DNA of 37,301 nucleotides from Porticoccus sp. (GCA_021773405.1 JAJFKD010000054.1:1-37301), one strand, 5' to 3'; positions 10,835-19,894 are shown, numbered from the stretch's first letter. Program-made: numbers and translations. The notes: a model not told the origin generated them from the sequence alone.

Positions 10835-11310
10835 TGAACAAGATACCAATGACTGTTGAGGGTGCTAACAGCTTACGTGAAGAGTTGGATCACCTGAAAA
10901 AAGTAGAGCGTCCAAGAATTGTAGAGGCGATAGCTGAAGCGCGCGAGCATGGTGACCTTAAAGAGAATGCTGAATATCACGCTGCACGTGAACAGCAGGG
11001 TTTTGCTGAGGGCCGAATTCAGGAGATTGAGGGTAAGTTGGGTAATGTCCAGATTATTGATGTCAGCCAAATTCCGGAAGGAGATAAGGTCATTTTTGGC
11101 TGCACGGTAGACATCATTAATATCGAAACTGATGATACAGTGACCTACAAAATAGTTGGCGATGATGAGTCTGATGTGAAGGCTAACAAAATTTCTTATC
11201 AATCGCCCATAGCTAGAGCGTTGATTGGCAAAGAGGTCGGTGATGTTGTGGTTGTTAGAACGCCCTCAGGTGAAATTGAATACGAGATTGATAATGTGGC
11301 CCACCTTTAA
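10834..11310 (+). CDS. greA: Transcription elongation factor GreA
   Basis: GreA enters the secondary channel of backtracked RNA polymerase and stimulates transcript cleavage. ATG 10834 gives 158 residues, the same length as the E. coli protein; a TTG three bases earlier is ignored because GAGGAA lies at the right distance for the ATG. The N-terminal antiparallel coiled coil has the catalytic acidic tip in [17 protein letters not shown]. The C-terminal FKBP-like domain contains [14 protein letters not shown] and ends [12 protein letters not shown]. The ATG overlaps the carB stop by one base, as in related genomes. A weak hairpin spans the stop codon (GGCCCA 11298-11303 with TGGGCT 11315-11320). 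The next gene, yhbY, is convergent and only 24 bp away. Confidence 0.98.
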   Translation: MNKIPMTVEGANSLREELDHLKKVERPRIVEAIAEAREHGDLKENAEYHAAREQQGFAEGRIQEIEGKLGNVQIIDVSQIPEGDKVIFGCTVDIINIETDDTVTYKIVGDDESDVKANKISYQSPIARALIGKEVGDVVVVRTPSGEIEYEIDNVAHL

Positions 11311-11334
11311 TAGATGGGCTAATAACGATGAGGT

Positions 11335-11637
11335 TTAGCGGAGTAGGTTAGATAGCTTAGGGTTGGGTTTATCGGCTTTCCTAAGTAATAGTACAATGTG
11401 TCCGATAGATTGCACTTTTTCCGCAGACATTTGCTCGCAAATGGCTTCAATCACTTGGCGTTTGGCTTCGCTGTCACCGACGGCTAATTTAACTTTGATA
11501 AGCTCATGATCGTTAAGTGCACGGTCGATTTCTGCCAAGACATTTTCACTTAATCCATTGCCGGCAACTGTGACCACAGGGTTGAGGTTGTGACCTAAGC
11601 GCCTTAGGTGTTTTTTGTCGTCATTGGAAAGTGTCAT
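11335..11637 (-). CDS. yhbY: YhbY, CRM-domain RNA-binding ribosome assembly factor
   Basis: This 100-residue protein is a single CRM domain, the family of E. coli YhbY that binds pre-50S particles. Features seen are LRRLGHNLNPVVTVAGNGLS, where the GxxG RNA-binding loop of the fold lies, and ALNDHELIKVKL in the middle, which closely matches E. coli (ALEHHELIKVKI). The end has IGHIVLLLRK. The start ATG at 11637 fits the conserved MTLSNDDKKHLR. It is convergent with greA and divergent from rlmE, exactly as in E. coli and Pseudomonas. A precise role in 50S assembly is family knowledge, not visible here. Confidence 0.96.
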   Translation of the reverse strand: MTLSNDDKKHLRRLGHNLNPVVTVAGNGLSENVLAEIDRALNDHELIKVKLAVGDSEAKRQVIEAICEQMSAEKVQSIGHIVLLLRKADKPNPKLSNLLR

Positions 11638-11796
11638 AGTTGTTACCTGTAAGGCGGTTATTTGTGAAGCTGCTGCTTGTTAAGGTGCTTACTTGTCAAA
11701 AAGGCGCGTATTCTATCCTGATTATGGCTTTTGTGCGTTAGAATTTGTCGGGGCTATTAGCCTAAACAAGATAATAGATAGGCAATATAGGTAAAG

Positions 11797-12417
11797 ATGG
11801 GGCGTTCAAAGAGTAGTCATCGATGGCTGCAAGAGCATAATCGAGATCATTACGTAAAGCGTTCTCAGCAGGAGGGCTATCGTTCCCGTGCCAGCTATAA
11901 GCTCATTGAGCTTGATCAAAAAGATCGATTGTTTCGGCCAGGTATAACAGTGGTCGATCTTGGATCTGCCCCGGGTGGTTGGTCTCAAGTGGCTGCAGAA
12001 CTGGTGGGCGATAAAGGGCGTGTCGTCGCTTCTGATATTTTACCTATGGATTCTATTGCTGATGTAGAGTTTATTTGTGGAGATTTCACTGAAGAAACAG
12101 TATTAAAGGAAATTCTTGATACACTGGATGTTGACCTGGCAGACCTTGTAATTTCCGATATGGCCCCCAATATGAGTGGTATGAGGGCTGTAGATCAGCC
12201 AAAAGCTATGTATTTGGTTGAGCTGGCATTGGATTTAGCCCAGCAAATATTGAAACCTGGTGGTAGTTTTGTCGCCAAAGTGTTCCATGGTGAGGGTTTT
12301 GACGAATATATGCGTTTGGTGAAGGGTAGTTTTGAGCGGGTGGTCACACGAAAGCCTGATGCTTCTCGTCCTCGTTCTCGCGAAGTGTATATTGTCGCCA
12401 AGGGCCTAAAAGCCTAG
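11797..12417 (+). CDS. rlmE: 23S rRNA 2'-O-methyltransferase RlmE (FtsJ/RrmJ)
   Basis: RlmE uses S-adenosylmethionine to methylate U2552 of 23S rRNA in the A loop, a late 50S maturation step. The protein has 206 residues, close to E. coli. It begins with the basic segment [36 protein letters not shown], which carries the first catalytic Lys. SAM motif I is [24 protein letters not shown] holds the catalytic Asp, and [17 protein letters not shown] holds the second Lys; [13 protein letters not shown] closes with the Glu of the K-D-K-E tetrad. It sits 102 bp upstream of ftsH, as in most gammaproteobacteria. I looked for a sigma-32 promoter upstream (expected from E. coli) but found no good match. 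Confidence 0.98.
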   Translation: MGRSKSSHRWLQEHNRDHYVKRSQQEGYRSRASYKLIELDQKDRLFRPGITVVDLGSAPGGWSQVAAELVGDKGRVVASDILPMDSIADVEFICGDFTEETVLKEILDTLDVDLADLVISDMAPNMSGMRAVDQPKAMYLVELALDLAQQILKPGGSFVAKVFHGEGFDEYMRLVKGSFERVVTRKPDASRPRSREVYIVAKGLKA

Positions 12418-12519
12418 GTAAATAATTTGATCGAATTGGCTAAATAACTAAGGCGGGTTCGGTAATAGATAGAGAGTGAGGCTGCTGAATAGATTGGCAG
12501 TAAACATGAGGATGTTCAT

Positions 12520-14442
12520 TTGAACGACATGGCGAAAAATTTAGTTTTGTGGCTCATTATTGCTGCGGTGTTACTGTCTGTATTTCAGAACTTTAGCCCA
12601 TCAGCACCCGATAATATGGTCGATTATTCTGCTTTTATTGAGGAAGTCCAAACGGGCCGTATTCAAAGCGTTGTAGTTGAGGGTCCTATGATTGAGGGTA
12701 ACCGTTTTGATGGCTCAACGTTTAAAACAACTCGACCAGCTATTACTGATACAGGCTTAATGAGTGATTTACTCAATAACAATGTTAGTGTTAAAGGTCG
12801 TGAGCCAGAACCTCAGAGCTTGTGGACTCAACTGTTAGTCGCATCATTTCCTATTCTTCTTATTCTTGCCATTTTTATGTTTTTCATGCGCCAAATGCAG
12901 GGTGGAGGTGCCGGTGGCCGTGGTGGCCCTATGGCTTTTGGGAAAAGCAAAGCGCGACTGCTAGGCGAAGATCAAATTAACACCACATTTGCCGATGTGG
13001 CAGGTGTTGATGAAGCAAAAGAAGATGTTCATGAGCTTGTGGATTTCTTACGTGATCCTTCTCGTTTTCAGCGTTTAGGTGGCCGAATTCCCCAAGGTGT
13101 GTTGATGGTGGGGCCGCCAGGCACCGGTAAAACCTTGTTGGCCAAAGCCATAGCTGGTGAAGCTAAAGTGCCATTTTTCTCTATTTCCGGTTCTGATTTT
13201 GTGGAAATGTTTGTGGGTGTAGGTGCCTCCCGTGTTCGGGATATGTTTGAGCAGGCCAAAAAACAGGCACCCTGTATTATCTTTATTGATGAAATCGATG
13301 CTGTAGGTCGTCACCGTGGTGGCGGTTACGGTGGTGGTAACGATGAGCGCGAACAAACCTTGAACCAGCTGCTAGTAGAGATGGATGGTTTTGAGGGCAA
13401 TGAAGGCGTTATTGTTATCGCTGCGACTAACCGCCCTGATGTTCTGGATAAAGCATTGTTGCGCCCCGGTCGTTTTGATCGCCAGGTTTATGTAGGGCTT
13501 CCAGATATTCGTGGCCGTGAACAGATTCTAAAAGTACATGTGCGCAAAGTACCCCTGGATGAAAGGGTAGATCTCGGTATTGTGGCTCGTGGAACACCGG
13601 GTTTCTCTGGTGCAGATTTGGCTAACCTGATTAACGAGGCTTCCTTGTTTGCCGCGCGAGCTAATAAGCGCATTGTGACCATGGAAGAGTTTGAGAAGGC
13701 TCGGGACAAAATTATGATGGGCGCTGAGCGTCGATCCATGGTGATGTCTGAGAAGGAAAAAGAAAATACGGCTTATCATGAGGCTGGTCATGCAATTATT
13801 GGCCGCTTGGTGCCAGAGCACGACCCCGTGCATAAGGTTTCTATTATTCCCCGTGGCCGAGCTTTGGGTGTGACTCAATTCTTGCCTGAGGAAGATAAAT
13901 ATAGTTTAAGCAAGCTACAGTTGGAAAGTCAGTTGTGTAGTTTGTTTGGTGGTCGTATAGCGGAAGAATTGATTCATGGGGCTGATGGTGTAACAACAGG
14001 TGCTTCCAATGATATTGAGCGTGCGACACAAATGGCTCGCAACATGGTAGGACGCTGGGGTTTGTCTGACAAAATGGGCCCTGTGCTCTATGGTGAAGAC
14101 GAAGGGCAAATGCCAGGAACTGGGAAGCTTACCTATTCCGGTGATACTGCCAGAGAAATCGACATTGAAGTGCGTCAGTTGCTGGATGACTGCTATGGGC
14201 GTTCAGAGCAAATATTGAAAGACAATATGGATGTTCTCCATGCCATGAAAGATGCGCTTATGGAATATGAAACCATCGATTCTGAGCAGGTTGACGATTT
14301 AATGGCTCGCAAGCCTGTACGTCCTCCTCACGATTGGGAGGATGGAGATTTTGGTGGCTGGTCTGGTGGGGCTTCTGGTGGAGATGAGCCAGATGATTCC
14401 GGCGGTCAAGATGCTGTGGGCGGACCAGCAAAAGAACATTAA
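12520..14442 (+). CDS. ftsH: FtsH, membrane-bound ATP-dependent zinc metalloprotease
   Basis: FtsH degrades regulatory and misassembled membrane proteins. It has 640 residues here. Two membrane segments (about 8-22 and 104-124) flank a periplasmic region. The AAA domain has Walker A GPPGTGKT (198-205), Walker B IIFIDEID and the second region of homology. The protease site is HEAGH, with His420, Glu421 and His424. TTG 12520 has GAGGA seven nt upstream; the ATG at 12529 would give the E. coli-like MAKNL start but lies 16 nt from it, so either start is possible. One oddity: the usually conserved FLGR stretch after the acidic YAEEEGE is replaced by [19 protein letters not shown] and is shortened. 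The tail is Gly/Asp-rich. A terminator-like hairpin follows, so folP is probably transcribed separately. Confidence 0.98.
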   Translation: MNDMAKNLVLWLIIAAVLLSVFQNFSPSAPDNMVDYSAFIEEVQTGRIQSVVVEGPMIEGNRFDGSTFKTTRPAITDTGLMSDLLNNNVSVKGREPEPQSLWTQLLVASFPILLILAIFMFFMRQMQGGGAGGRGGPMAFGKSKARLLGEDQINTTFADVAGVDEAKEDVHELVDFLRDPSRFQRLGGRIPQGVLMVGPPGTGKTLLAKAIAGEAKVPFFSISGSDFVEMFVGVGASRVRDMFEQAKKQAPCIIFIDEIDAVGRHRGGGYGGGNDEREQTLNQLLVEMDGFEGNEGVIVIAATNRPDVLDKALLRPGRFDRQVYVGLPDIRGREQILKVHVRKVPLDERVDLGIVARGTPGFSGADLANLINEASLFAARANKRIVTMEEFEKARDKIMMGAERRSMVMSEKEKENTAYHEAGHAIIGRLVPEHDPVHKVSIIPRGRALGVTQFLPEEDKYSLSKLQLESQLCSLFGGRIAEELIHGADGVTTGASNDIERATQMARNMVGRWGLSDKMGPVLYGEDEGQMPGTGKLTYSGDTAREIDIEVRQLLDDCYGRSEQILKDNMDVLHAMKDALMEYETIDSEQVDDLMARKPVRPPHDWEDGDFGGWSGGASGGDEPDDSGGQDAVGGPAKEH

Positions 14443-14455
14443 TGTGATTTATCTA

Positions 14456-14488
14456 TTCTCCCGGTCTTGTACCGGGAGAAGTTGTTTT
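14456..14488 (+). terminator. Terminator after ftsH
   Basis: TTCTCCCGGT (14456-14465) pairs perfectly with ACCGGGAGAA (14471-14480) around a 5-nt loop CTTGT. The tail GTTGTTTT is T-rich but interrupted, so termination may be partial. It lies 14 nt after the ftsH stop. Confidence 0.65.
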
Positions 14489-14642
14489 GGGCTAGATTTT
14501 TTATATTAGATTCTCATATCCAGCCCTTATTAGCTTAACTTAACGAGACAGTCGTCACTTATCTAGCATTACGTTTGTTTTACTATTCTTTCGGCGGAAT
14601 TAAGAGCATTTTGTTGATAATTGAAATATGCAAAGTTGGTAG

Positions 14643-15497
14643 GTGCAAGTGAAGTTAAGAGCAACAGAGTTAGAACTGTCGTCGCCCCAGATAATGGCGG
14701 TATTGAATACTACGCCAGACTCCTTTTCTGATGGCGGATCCTTATACAACGATGAGAGCCAGCTTGATCTTTCTTTAGTCTTGGCCCAAGTGGAAATCTT
14801 TCTGCAACAAGGGGCCAATATTATTGATGTTGGTGGTGAGTCAACCAGGCCTGGTGCTGAACCCATTAGTGTTGCAGAAGAATTAGAGCGTGTTATTCCT
14901 GTAGTGGAGGCTGTTTCTAAACGATTTAATGTGGCTATTTCCGTTGATACCAGCACGCCGGCAGTTATGACGGAATCTGCAAAGGTTGGAGCTTCCTTGA
15001 TTAATGATGTCAGGGCCTTGGGGCGTCCCGGAGCTCTGGAAGCTGCCGCTGAAACGGGATTGCCAGTATGTTTAATGCATATGTCAGGCGAGCCGGGCAG
15101 TATGCAGGATGACCCCCAATACGACGATGTTGTGCAGGAAGTGTGTGATTTTTTGCTGGCACGTGTGGGGCAATGTGTTGAGGTGGGTATAGATACTGGG
15201 AAAATTCTTCTAGACCCAGGGTTTGGCTTTGGCAAAACACTGGCACATAATCTCACGTTATTTCGGCATTTAGATCAGTTGGTAGCATTAGGTTTCCCGC
15301 TTATGGTCGGTGTATCTAGAAAGTCCATGATAGGGGCGATATTAGATAAACCTGTCGATCAGAGAATAATAGGCAGTGTGGCAATGGCCATGTTGGCGGC
15401 ACAAAGAGGTGCCCAAATACTGAGAGTGCATGATGTATCTGCAACGGCAGATGCACTTAAAATATTAAAAGTTTTAGAGGATATAAATGATGGGTAG
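14643..15497 (+). CDS. folP: Dihydropteroate synthase
   Basis: FolP joins p-aminobenzoate to the pterin pyrophosphate to give dihydropteroate in folate synthesis; it is the sulfonamide target. The 284-residue TIM barrel shows all pterin-site signatures: [16 protein letters not shown] near residues 17-32, then [42 protein letters not shown] and [10 protein letters not shown]. It ends [13 protein letters not shown]. The start is uncertain between two in-frame GTG codons, 14643 and 14649; the nearby AGG does not discriminate well. No ATG fits. The C-terminus overlaps the glmM start by 11 bp, indicating coupled translation, as in E. coli and Pseudomonas. Confidence 0.97.
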   Translation: MQVKLRATELELSSPQIMAVLNTTPDSFSDGGSLYNDESQLDLSLVLAQVEIFLQQGANIIDVGGESTRPGAEPISVAEELERVIPVVEAVSKRFNVAISVDTSTPAVMTESAKVGASLINDVRALGRPGALEAAAETGLPVCLMHMSGEPGSMQDDPQYDDVVQEVCDFLLARVGQCVEVGIDTGKILLDPGFGFGKTLAHNLTLFRHLDQLVALGFPLMVGVSRKSMIGAILDKPVDQRIIGSVAMAMLAAQRGAQILRVHDVSATADALKILKVLEDINDG

Positions 15498-16830
15498 AAC
15501 ATTTTTTGGTACAGATGGAATTCGTGGACGAGTAGGAACTCACCCCATCACTGCTGACTTTGTGCTTAAGCTTGGTTGGGCAGCCGGTAAGGTTTTTAGT
15601 GAGCAAACAGAAGGTCGCAAGCTGATTGTGGTTGGTAAGGACACTCGGGTGTCGGGGTATATGTTTGAGTCTGCTCTGGAAGCTGGATTGATTGCCGCCG
15701 GTGTTGATGTGGCGTTATTGGGGCCTATGCCTACACCTGCTATAGCCTACTTGACCCGAACGTTTCGCGCCCAGGCAGGTATTGTGATCAGCGCTTCCCA
15801 CAACCCTTATTATGATAATGGTATTAAGTTCTTTGGTGGCGATGGATTTAAATTGCCAGATGGCATAGAAGAAGCCATCGAAAAGTATTTGCAAAACCCT
15901 ATTGTTACTGAAGATTCATCAAAACTTGGGAAAGCGCGTCGAGTGGATGATGCCGCGGGGCGTTACATCGAGTTTTGTAAAGGAACGCTGCCCACAGGGA
16001 GTAGTTTTCATGGGCTAAAAATTGTAGTCGATTGCGCTAATGGTGCGACCTATAGCACTGCGCCGAAAGTTTTCCGTGAACTGGGTGCTGAAGTAGTTGA
16101 GTTGGCTGTGGAGCCAGATGGTTTCAATATCAACGAGGACTGTGGCTCGACACAGCCCGCACTATTGCAGAATGCCGTTGTTGAAGAAAATGCAGATATG
16201 GGTATTGCGTTGGATGGTGACGGTGACCGGGTTATGTTTGTGGATCACAAAGGGCATGCTGTCGATGGAGATGAGCTGATATTTGTAATTGCAAAATATC
16301 GTCACGAGCATGGTGGTTGTTCCGGTGTGGCGGGTACCTTGATGAGTAATCTCGGTATGGAGGTTTCTCTGAAAGAGCTAGGCGTACCCTTTGTGCGTAC
16401 AAAAGTCGGCGACCGTTATGTTATTGAAGCGCTTCGTGAAAGAAAGTGGCAGCTAGGGGGTGAAAGCTCCGGACATATTATTTGCAGCGATCTAACGACA
16501 ACCGGTGATGGTGTCGTAGCGGCATTGCAGGTGTTACATGCCATGAGTGAGACTGGCACCCCACTTAATACACTGAAGAAAGGAATGAAGAAGTTCCCGC
16601 AAAGTATGATTAATGTGCGCATCGGGGAGAAGTTTAACCTGTCAGATTTCCCTGTGATACAGCAAGCTGTTTCCTCGGCAGAAGATGAACTGAAAGACCG
16701 TGGCCGGGTGTTGTTGAGGCCTTCAGGTACAGAGCCGCTGGTTCGGGTAATGGTCGAGGCGGAAGATGCACAGTTGGTTGATAAGCTGGTCCGTGAAGTG
16801 GCGGATGTTGTTGAAAGTGAGGTTGGTTAG
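15487..16830 (+). CDS. glmM: Phosphoglucosamine mutase
   Basis: GlmM converts glucosamine-6-phosphate to glucosamine-1-phosphate, leading to UDP-GlcNAc for wall and outer membrane. It has 447 residues. The start [12 protein letters not shown] is typical. The phosphoserine loop is [18 protein letters not shown], with catalytic Ser at residue 104. The metal-binding loop is [13 protein letters not shown], the sugar-binding loop [10 protein letters not shown], and the phosphate-binding loop near the end [15 protein letters not shown]. Two ATGs lie side by side (15487 and 15490), and both overlap the end of folP. A short perfect hairpin (TTTGCTC 16835-16841 with GAGCAAA 16845-16851) follows the stop but has no good T-tract. 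Confidence 0.98.
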   Translation: MMGRTFFGTDGIRGRVGTHPITADFVLKLGWAAGKVFSEQTEGRKLIVVGKDTRVSGYMFESALEAGLIAAGVDVALLGPMPTPAIAYLTRTFRAQAGIVISASHNPYYDNGIKFFGGDGFKLPDGIEEAIEKYLQNPIVTEDSSKLGKARRVDDAAGRYIEFCKGTLPTGSSFHGLKIVVDCANGATYSTAPKVFRELGAEVVELAVEPDGFNINEDCGSTQPALLQNAVVEENADMGIALDGDGDRVMFVDHKGHAVDGDELIFVIAKYRHEHGGCSGVAGTLMSNLGMEVSLKELGVPFVRTKVGDRYVIEALRERKWQLGGESSGHIICSDLTTTGDGVVAALQVLHAMSETGTPLNTLKKGMKKFPQSMINVRIGEKFNLSDFPVIQQAVSSAEDELKDRGRVLLRPSGTEPLVRVMVEAEDAQLVDKLVREVADVVESEVG

Positions 16831-16915
16831 ATTGTTTGCTCACGGAGCAAAATCCCATATTGATTTTATTGTATGAAAAACGATACGTTAGAATTGATTT
16901 AGGGCTGTGCATTGG

Positions 16916-16944
16916 TTGTATGTTTTGTATAACTCAGCTAAGAT
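16916..16944 (+). promoter_or_regulatory. Possible promoter of tpiA
   Basis: TTGTAT (16916-16921) and TAAGAT (16939-16944) are separated by 17 nt in the 217-bp glmM-tpiA spacer. The -10 is fair and the -35 poor. A small GCGCC/GGCGC hairpin follows. Support is limited to spacing and position. Confidence 0.3.
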
Positions 16945-17047
16945 TGCGCCCCTTTTTTGGCGCCGTATGCTTATAGATATCTGTAGACAGATAGCGTCTT
17001 GGAAGCCGTAGTCTGGGCTGGAAACAGTACTGAGGGAAGCTTTGTAA

Positions 17048-17788
17048 ATGCGCCATCCATTGGTTGCTGGTAATTGGAAAATGCATGGCGACAGAGAATC
17101 TGTTGCTGGCTTGATTGCTGGTCTGCTTGAAATTGGTTGTGAAGCAGAAGTAGCCGTTTTTCCTCCTTACGTTTATATACCTTTGGTAGCAGCAAGTATT
17201 GGCAATTCTGACGTTGATTTTGGTATTTCTATCGGTGCACAGAATGTTTCAGAATACGATTCTGGTGCATATACAGGAGAAGTTTCCTGCCAAATGCTGC
17301 GAGATTTTGGCTGTCAGTACACCATTGTGGGGCATTCAGAGCGCCGTAGTATCTACGGTGAGACTAATGAGCAAGTTGCTCATAAATTTGCTGCTGTTCA
17401 GTCTGTAGGAATAACGCCAATTCTTTGTGTTGGTGAAACATTAGAGCAGCGTGATCAGGGGAAAACCCTTGTTGTGGTTGCAGCTCAGATAGAAGCAGTT
17501 ATAGAGCGTGTTGGTTTAGACGAGGTTTGTGAGGCTGTTATTGCTTACGAACCGGTTTGGGCCATTGGGACTGGAAAGACAGCAAGTGCTGACCAGGCTC
17601 AAGCAGTACATTTGGCCATTCGTCAGCAGTTAGGCGAACTAGGCGAAAAAACCCGTATTTTATACGGTGGTAGTGTGAAGGCTGCCAATGCTGCAGAATT
17701 ATTTATGCAGCCTGATATTGATGGTGCGCTAGTGGGTGGAGCCTCATTAGACGCTAATGAATTTAGTAAAATATGCAAGTTGGCGTAG
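17048..17788 (+). CDS. tpiA: Triosephosphate isomerase
   Basis: TpiA interconverts dihydroxyacetone phosphate and glyceraldehyde 3-phosphate. The 246-residue barrel has Lys11 in AGNWKMHG, the electrophilic His in TIVGHSERR and the catalytic Glu in AYEPVWAIGTGK, which also begins the mobile loop. The phosphate site is LYGGSVKAANA and GALVGGASL. ATG 17048 follows GAGGGA at a slightly long distance. Its place between glmM and secG is a Pseudomonas-type arrangement that E. coli lacks. A gap of 113 bp with short direct repeats separates it from secG. Confidence 0.99.
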   Translation: MRHPLVAGNWKMHGDRESVAGLIAGLLEIGCEAEVAVFPPYVYIPLVAASIGNSDVDFGISIGAQNVSEYDSGAYTGEVSCQMLRDFGCQYTIVGHSERRSIYGETNEQVAHKFAAVQSVGITPILCVGETLEQRDQGKTLVVVAAQIEAVIERVGLDEVCEAVIAYEPVWAIGTGKTASADQAQAVHLAIRQQLGELGEKTRILYGGSVKAANAAELFMQPDIDGALVGGASLDANEFSKICKLA

Positions 17789-17805
17789 CGTTTGGCGAAT
17801 GGCTG

Positions 17806-17841
17806 TTAGTAAATAGCTTTTAGTAGATGGCTTTTTAGTGG
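17806..17841 (+). repeat. 14-15 bp direct repeats in the tpiA-secG spacer
   Basis: TTAGTAAATAGCTT (17806-17819) is followed directly by TTAGTAGATGGCTTT (17820-17834), identical at 12 of the first 14 positions. A third partial copy TTAGTGG begins at 17835. Confidence 0.55.
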
Positions 17842-17901
17842 ACAGTAATCGCAAACAGAAACCAACAACAAATAATTAACAAAATTGGCTGAGTTTAGCT
17901 C

Positions 17902-18300
17902 ATGGAAAAGATTGTATTAATTGTTCACCTTCTGACCGCGTTGGCCATTATTGGCATGATTTTGCTGCAGCAAGGGAAAGGCGCAGAAGCGGGCGCTTCT
18001 TTTGGTTCTGGTGCGTCGCAAACTGTATTGGGTAGTGCTGGTGGCTGGAATTTCTTTAGTAAGGTGACGGGTATTCTTGCGACAGTATTTTTTATCACTA
18101 GTTTTGGTTTGGCTATCATTGCCAAAGATAATGCCAAAGTTGGAGGTGAGATTTTACCTGAACTGGAAACTGTACAAGAAGTTTTAGAGTCTGAGTTACC
18201 TGCTGTTGAAACTTTAGGTAATGCAGCGAGTGATATTCCTGTTTTGGAAGATGAAGCTACAGCTTCTGCTGAGGAAATTCCATCTTCCACAGGCGAATAA
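17902..18300 (+). CDS. secG: SecG, Sec translocon subunit
   Basis: SecG is the small inner-membrane partner of SecY and SecE and aids SecA-driven export. The 132-residue protein has a first membrane helix at about residues 4-21 (IVLIVHLLTALAIIGMILL). The conserved cytoplasmic loop QQGKGAEAGASFGSGAS follows, then a second helix at about 54-72 (TGILATVFFITSFGLAI). The remaining 55 residues are an acidic, Glu/Ala/Ser-rich tail typical of longer gammaproteobacterial SecG. ATG 17902 is close to the membrane helix, as expected. tRNA-Leu begins 48 bp downstream in the same direction, and the shared terminator lies after it, so secG and the tRNA may be cotranscribed. Confidence 0.96.
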   Translation: MEKIVLIVHLLTALAIIGMILLQQGKGAEAGASFGSGASQTVLGSAGGWNFFSKVTGILATVFFITSFGLAIIAKDNAKVGGEILPELETVQEVLESELPAVETLGNAASDIPVLEDEATASAEEIPSSTGE

Positions 18301-18348
18301 GTGAGTCTGGAAGTAAAAACAGAAAGTAAAATAAGTAAACAAGCTTTT

Positions 18349-18433
18349 GCCCAAGTGGTGGAATTGGTAGACACGCTATCTTGAGGGGGTAGTGGCGTAA
18401 GCCGTGCCGGTTCAAGTCCGGCCTTGGGCACCA
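18349..18433 (+). tRNA. leuU: tRNA-Leu (anticodon GAG)
   Basis: An 85-nt class II tRNA with encoded CCA. The acceptor stem is GCCCAAG (18349-18355) with CTTGGGC (18423-18429). The anticodon stem CTATC/GGTAG holds the loop TTGAGGG, giving GAG. The long variable arm has GGC/GCC, and the T arm GCCGG/CCGGC around TTCAAGT. It sits after secG, as leuU does in E. coli. Confidence 0.97.
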
Positions 18434-18463
18434 TCTTAAAAACCAGTTATTACTGGTATCCAT

Positions 18464-18489
18464 AAAGCCCCTGTCACGGGGCTTTTTTT
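18464..18489 (+). terminator. Terminator after tRNA-Leu, possibly bidirectional
   Basis: AAAGCCCC (18464-18471) pairs with GGGGCTTT (18478-18485), followed by an unbroken run of seven T (18483-18489). The left A-run gives only a short T-run on the other strand, so it may act weakly for the convergent gene that ends at 18497. A smaller hairpin ACCAGT/ACTGGT lies just before (18442-18457). Confidence 0.88.
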
Positions 18490-18496
18490 GTGCCCA

Positions 18497-19435
18497 TTAC
18501 CCTTTGGTGCTAAAGCGATAGAGAAGGTTTGGTTCACTTAGAATATAGAGTGTTCCATCGTTATCGAGGGTGATACCTTCTGCTTGCGGTATTGATGTGT
18601 TCAGTCCAGCATGCCCTGCCTTTAATTTTAACCGGCTGTTCATTTGGCCGTTTAAATTGACTTCGGTGAGCTGCTTGGATTCGTCACTTAATAACAATAG
18701 TGTTTGGTCTTCCGTATTGAAGTGGATGCCTGAGAAATCTTTATTTCCCATTGGTTTTTTTTCTAGGTCGAGTGGCATGGATACAGACAAATTGGGTTGA
18801 TTGGAAGTGAAGCCATCTATTTGCACTAGTTGTCGAGGAGATTTTTCATTGACGATATATAGCCTCCCTGATCTTGGATCTGTAGTTAGTCCTTCAAAGC
18901 CATTGTTGTTGCGGTTCAAGGACGGTAGTGCCAGGCTGCGTTGGCTTGCTAATTCAATAGTTTCTGTTTGAGGGGTAATAGAGGTAAGAATGATGGCGCG
19001 GTTACGCTCTTCAATAATGGCATACTGCTGATTTCCCAAATATGCTAGCCCTTCTGTATCTTCAAATCCATTCAGTGCAATAGTGCGTAAAACCTCTCCA
19101 TGCTTATTCAGCTCAATGAGCTGTTCGGGGTTGTTGATGATGGCGAAGAGAGTGTCTGTATCTGTGTTGAAGGTCAGGCCTGAGGCGTTATCTGTAACTC
19201 CAGGAAGAGTAATGGGGCTACCTATTAGTTTATAGCGGTTCAGCTGTAATCCGATGGTTGTATTTTTTTGGTCCGATAGCGTCAGTGCTGAAAAATCAAA
19301 AAACTGTGCCGCCAGCGTTGTAAAAATTGGAAAAACCAAGAGTAGTGTGGCTAAGGAAAAGTGCCACTTATGTCTACCAAAGTATGAGCGAACAGTATTT
19401 TTTGGTTTTATGGGTTGGGTGTTTTTGTGGTTCAT
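18497..19435 (-). CDS. SdiA-regulated family (YjiK-like) beta-propeller protein
   Basis: This 312-residue protein belongs to the SdiA-regulated domain family, whose E. coli member is YjiK; its biochemical role is unknown. Residues 1-25 are basic, then about 27-47 form one hydrophobic segment (SLATLLLVFPIFTTLAAQFF), so it is probably an inner-membrane-anchored protein with a periplasmic domain. The rest is repeated beta-propeller-like sequence: DNASGLTFNTDTDTLFAI, GFEDTEGLAYLGNQQYAI, NNGFEGLTTDPRSGRLYIV, FSGIHFNTEDQTLLLLS and QAEGITLDNDGTLYILSEPN. The last of these is the most recognisable family motif. No Shine-Dalgarno is obvious before ATG 19435. It faces tRNA-Leu and shares its terminator, and it occupies the place of argG in E. 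coli, so it is probably an insertion relative to the conserved order. Confidence 0.85.
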   Translation of the reverse strand: MNHKNTQPIKPKNTVRSYFGRHKWHFSLATLLLVFPIFTTLAAQFFDFSALTLSDQKNTTIGLQLNRYKLIGSPITLPGVTDNASGLTFNTDTDTLFAIINNPEQLIELNKHGEVLRTIALNGFEDTEGLAYLGNQQYAIIEERNRAIILTSITPQTETIELASQRSLALPSLNRNNNGFEGLTTDPRSGRLYIVNEKSPRQLVQIDGFTSNQPNLSVSMPLDLEKKPMGNKDFSGIHFNTEDQTLLLLSDESKQLTEVNLNGQMNSRLKLKAGHAGLNTSIPQAEGITLDNDGTLYILSEPNLLYRFSTKG

Positions 19436-19568
19436 TTTTGAGCAGCCGTTTGAGTCGTCATAGTAAGTTTATTGTTAAGGGTGGACGCTCAATATGTAGG
19501 CCATATGACAGCATTGCTGTATCGGTTTTTTTATTGTGGAAAAGCTGCTGAATAAAGAGGGATTATCC

Positions 19569-19597
19569 TTGACCTTGGACTGCCTCAGCCCTATAAT
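19569..19597 (+). promoter_or_regulatory. Strong sigma-70 promoter of initiator tRNA-rimP-nusA operon
   Basis: TTGACC (19569-19574), a 17-nt spacer and a perfect TATAAT (19592-19597). The GC-rich sequence after the -10 (CCTCGGCCC) resembles the discriminator of stable-RNA promoters under stringent control. The transcript would start near 19604, about 130 nt before the tRNA. The stretch 19436-19560 upstream shows no gene. Confidence 0.85.
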
Positions 19598-19601
19598 CCT
19601 C

Positions 19602-19732
19602 GGCCCTTGAAGTAGCCCCCTGTGGGCTGATTAGGGCCAAGCTAGAAGTTATGAGCTAGCTGGAAATAATGAAGACATGCTAAGTCTTCACGGCTTAATT
19701 AATTATTACTAAATTAAGTCGAAATGATTTGT
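19602..19732 (+). other. Structured 5' leader of initiator tRNA transcript
   Basis: The 130-nt leader folds into four exact inverted repeats. (1) GGCCCT 19602-19607 with AGGGCC 19633-19638 encloses AGCCC 19614-19618 with GGGCT 19624-19628. (2) AGCTAG 19640-19645 with CTAGCT 19656-19661. (3) GAAGAC 19671-19676 with GTCTTC 19684-19689. (4) CTTAATT 19694-19700 with AATTAAG 19712-19718. It has no open frame of note. It may guide processing, or be a stable RNA in its own right; function is unknown. Confidence 0.5.
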
Positions 19733-19809
<77 letters not shown>

Positions 19810-19815
19810 AATTTT

Positions 19816-19840
19816 GATATTGGTATTTTTGACCAATATC
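19816..19840 (+). other. 9-bp hairpin directly after tRNA-fMet
   Basis: GATATTGGT (19816-19824) pairs perfectly with ACCAATATC (19832-19840) around ATTTTTG. It lies seven nt after the CCA end, so it may influence 3' processing of the tRNA. AT-rich, no T-tract after it. Confidence 0.45.
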
Positions 19841-19866
19841 GTATGCGCTGAAAAAGTGCGCGTTCG

Positions 19867-19891
19867 AAAGGCCCCTTTTTAGGGGCTTTTT
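19867..19891 (+). terminator. First terminator between tRNA-fMet and rimP
   Basis: AAAGGCCCCT (19867-19876) pairs with AGGGGCTTTT (19881-19890), ten pairs including one G-U, with five T at 19887-19891. Since rimP has no other evident promoter, readthrough is expected, as for the E. coli metY-nusA leader. Confidence 0.8.
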
Positions 19892-19894
19892 GTT

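Noticed and set aside
11638..11796. Sigma-32 promoter before rlmE-ftsH
   Set aside because: A CTTGTCA is present, but no CCCCATNT-like element lies at an acceptable distance.
14600..15256. 218-codon minus-strand frame opposite folP
   Set aside because: It lies wholly antisense to a clear dihydropteroate synthase gene and has no recognisable protein character.
17925..18434. 169-codon minus-strand frame across secG and tRNA-Leu
   Set aside because: It is the antisense of secG and of the tRNA; the GLEPARLTPLPPQDSVST-type start is a well-known spurious translation of tRNA-Leu complements.
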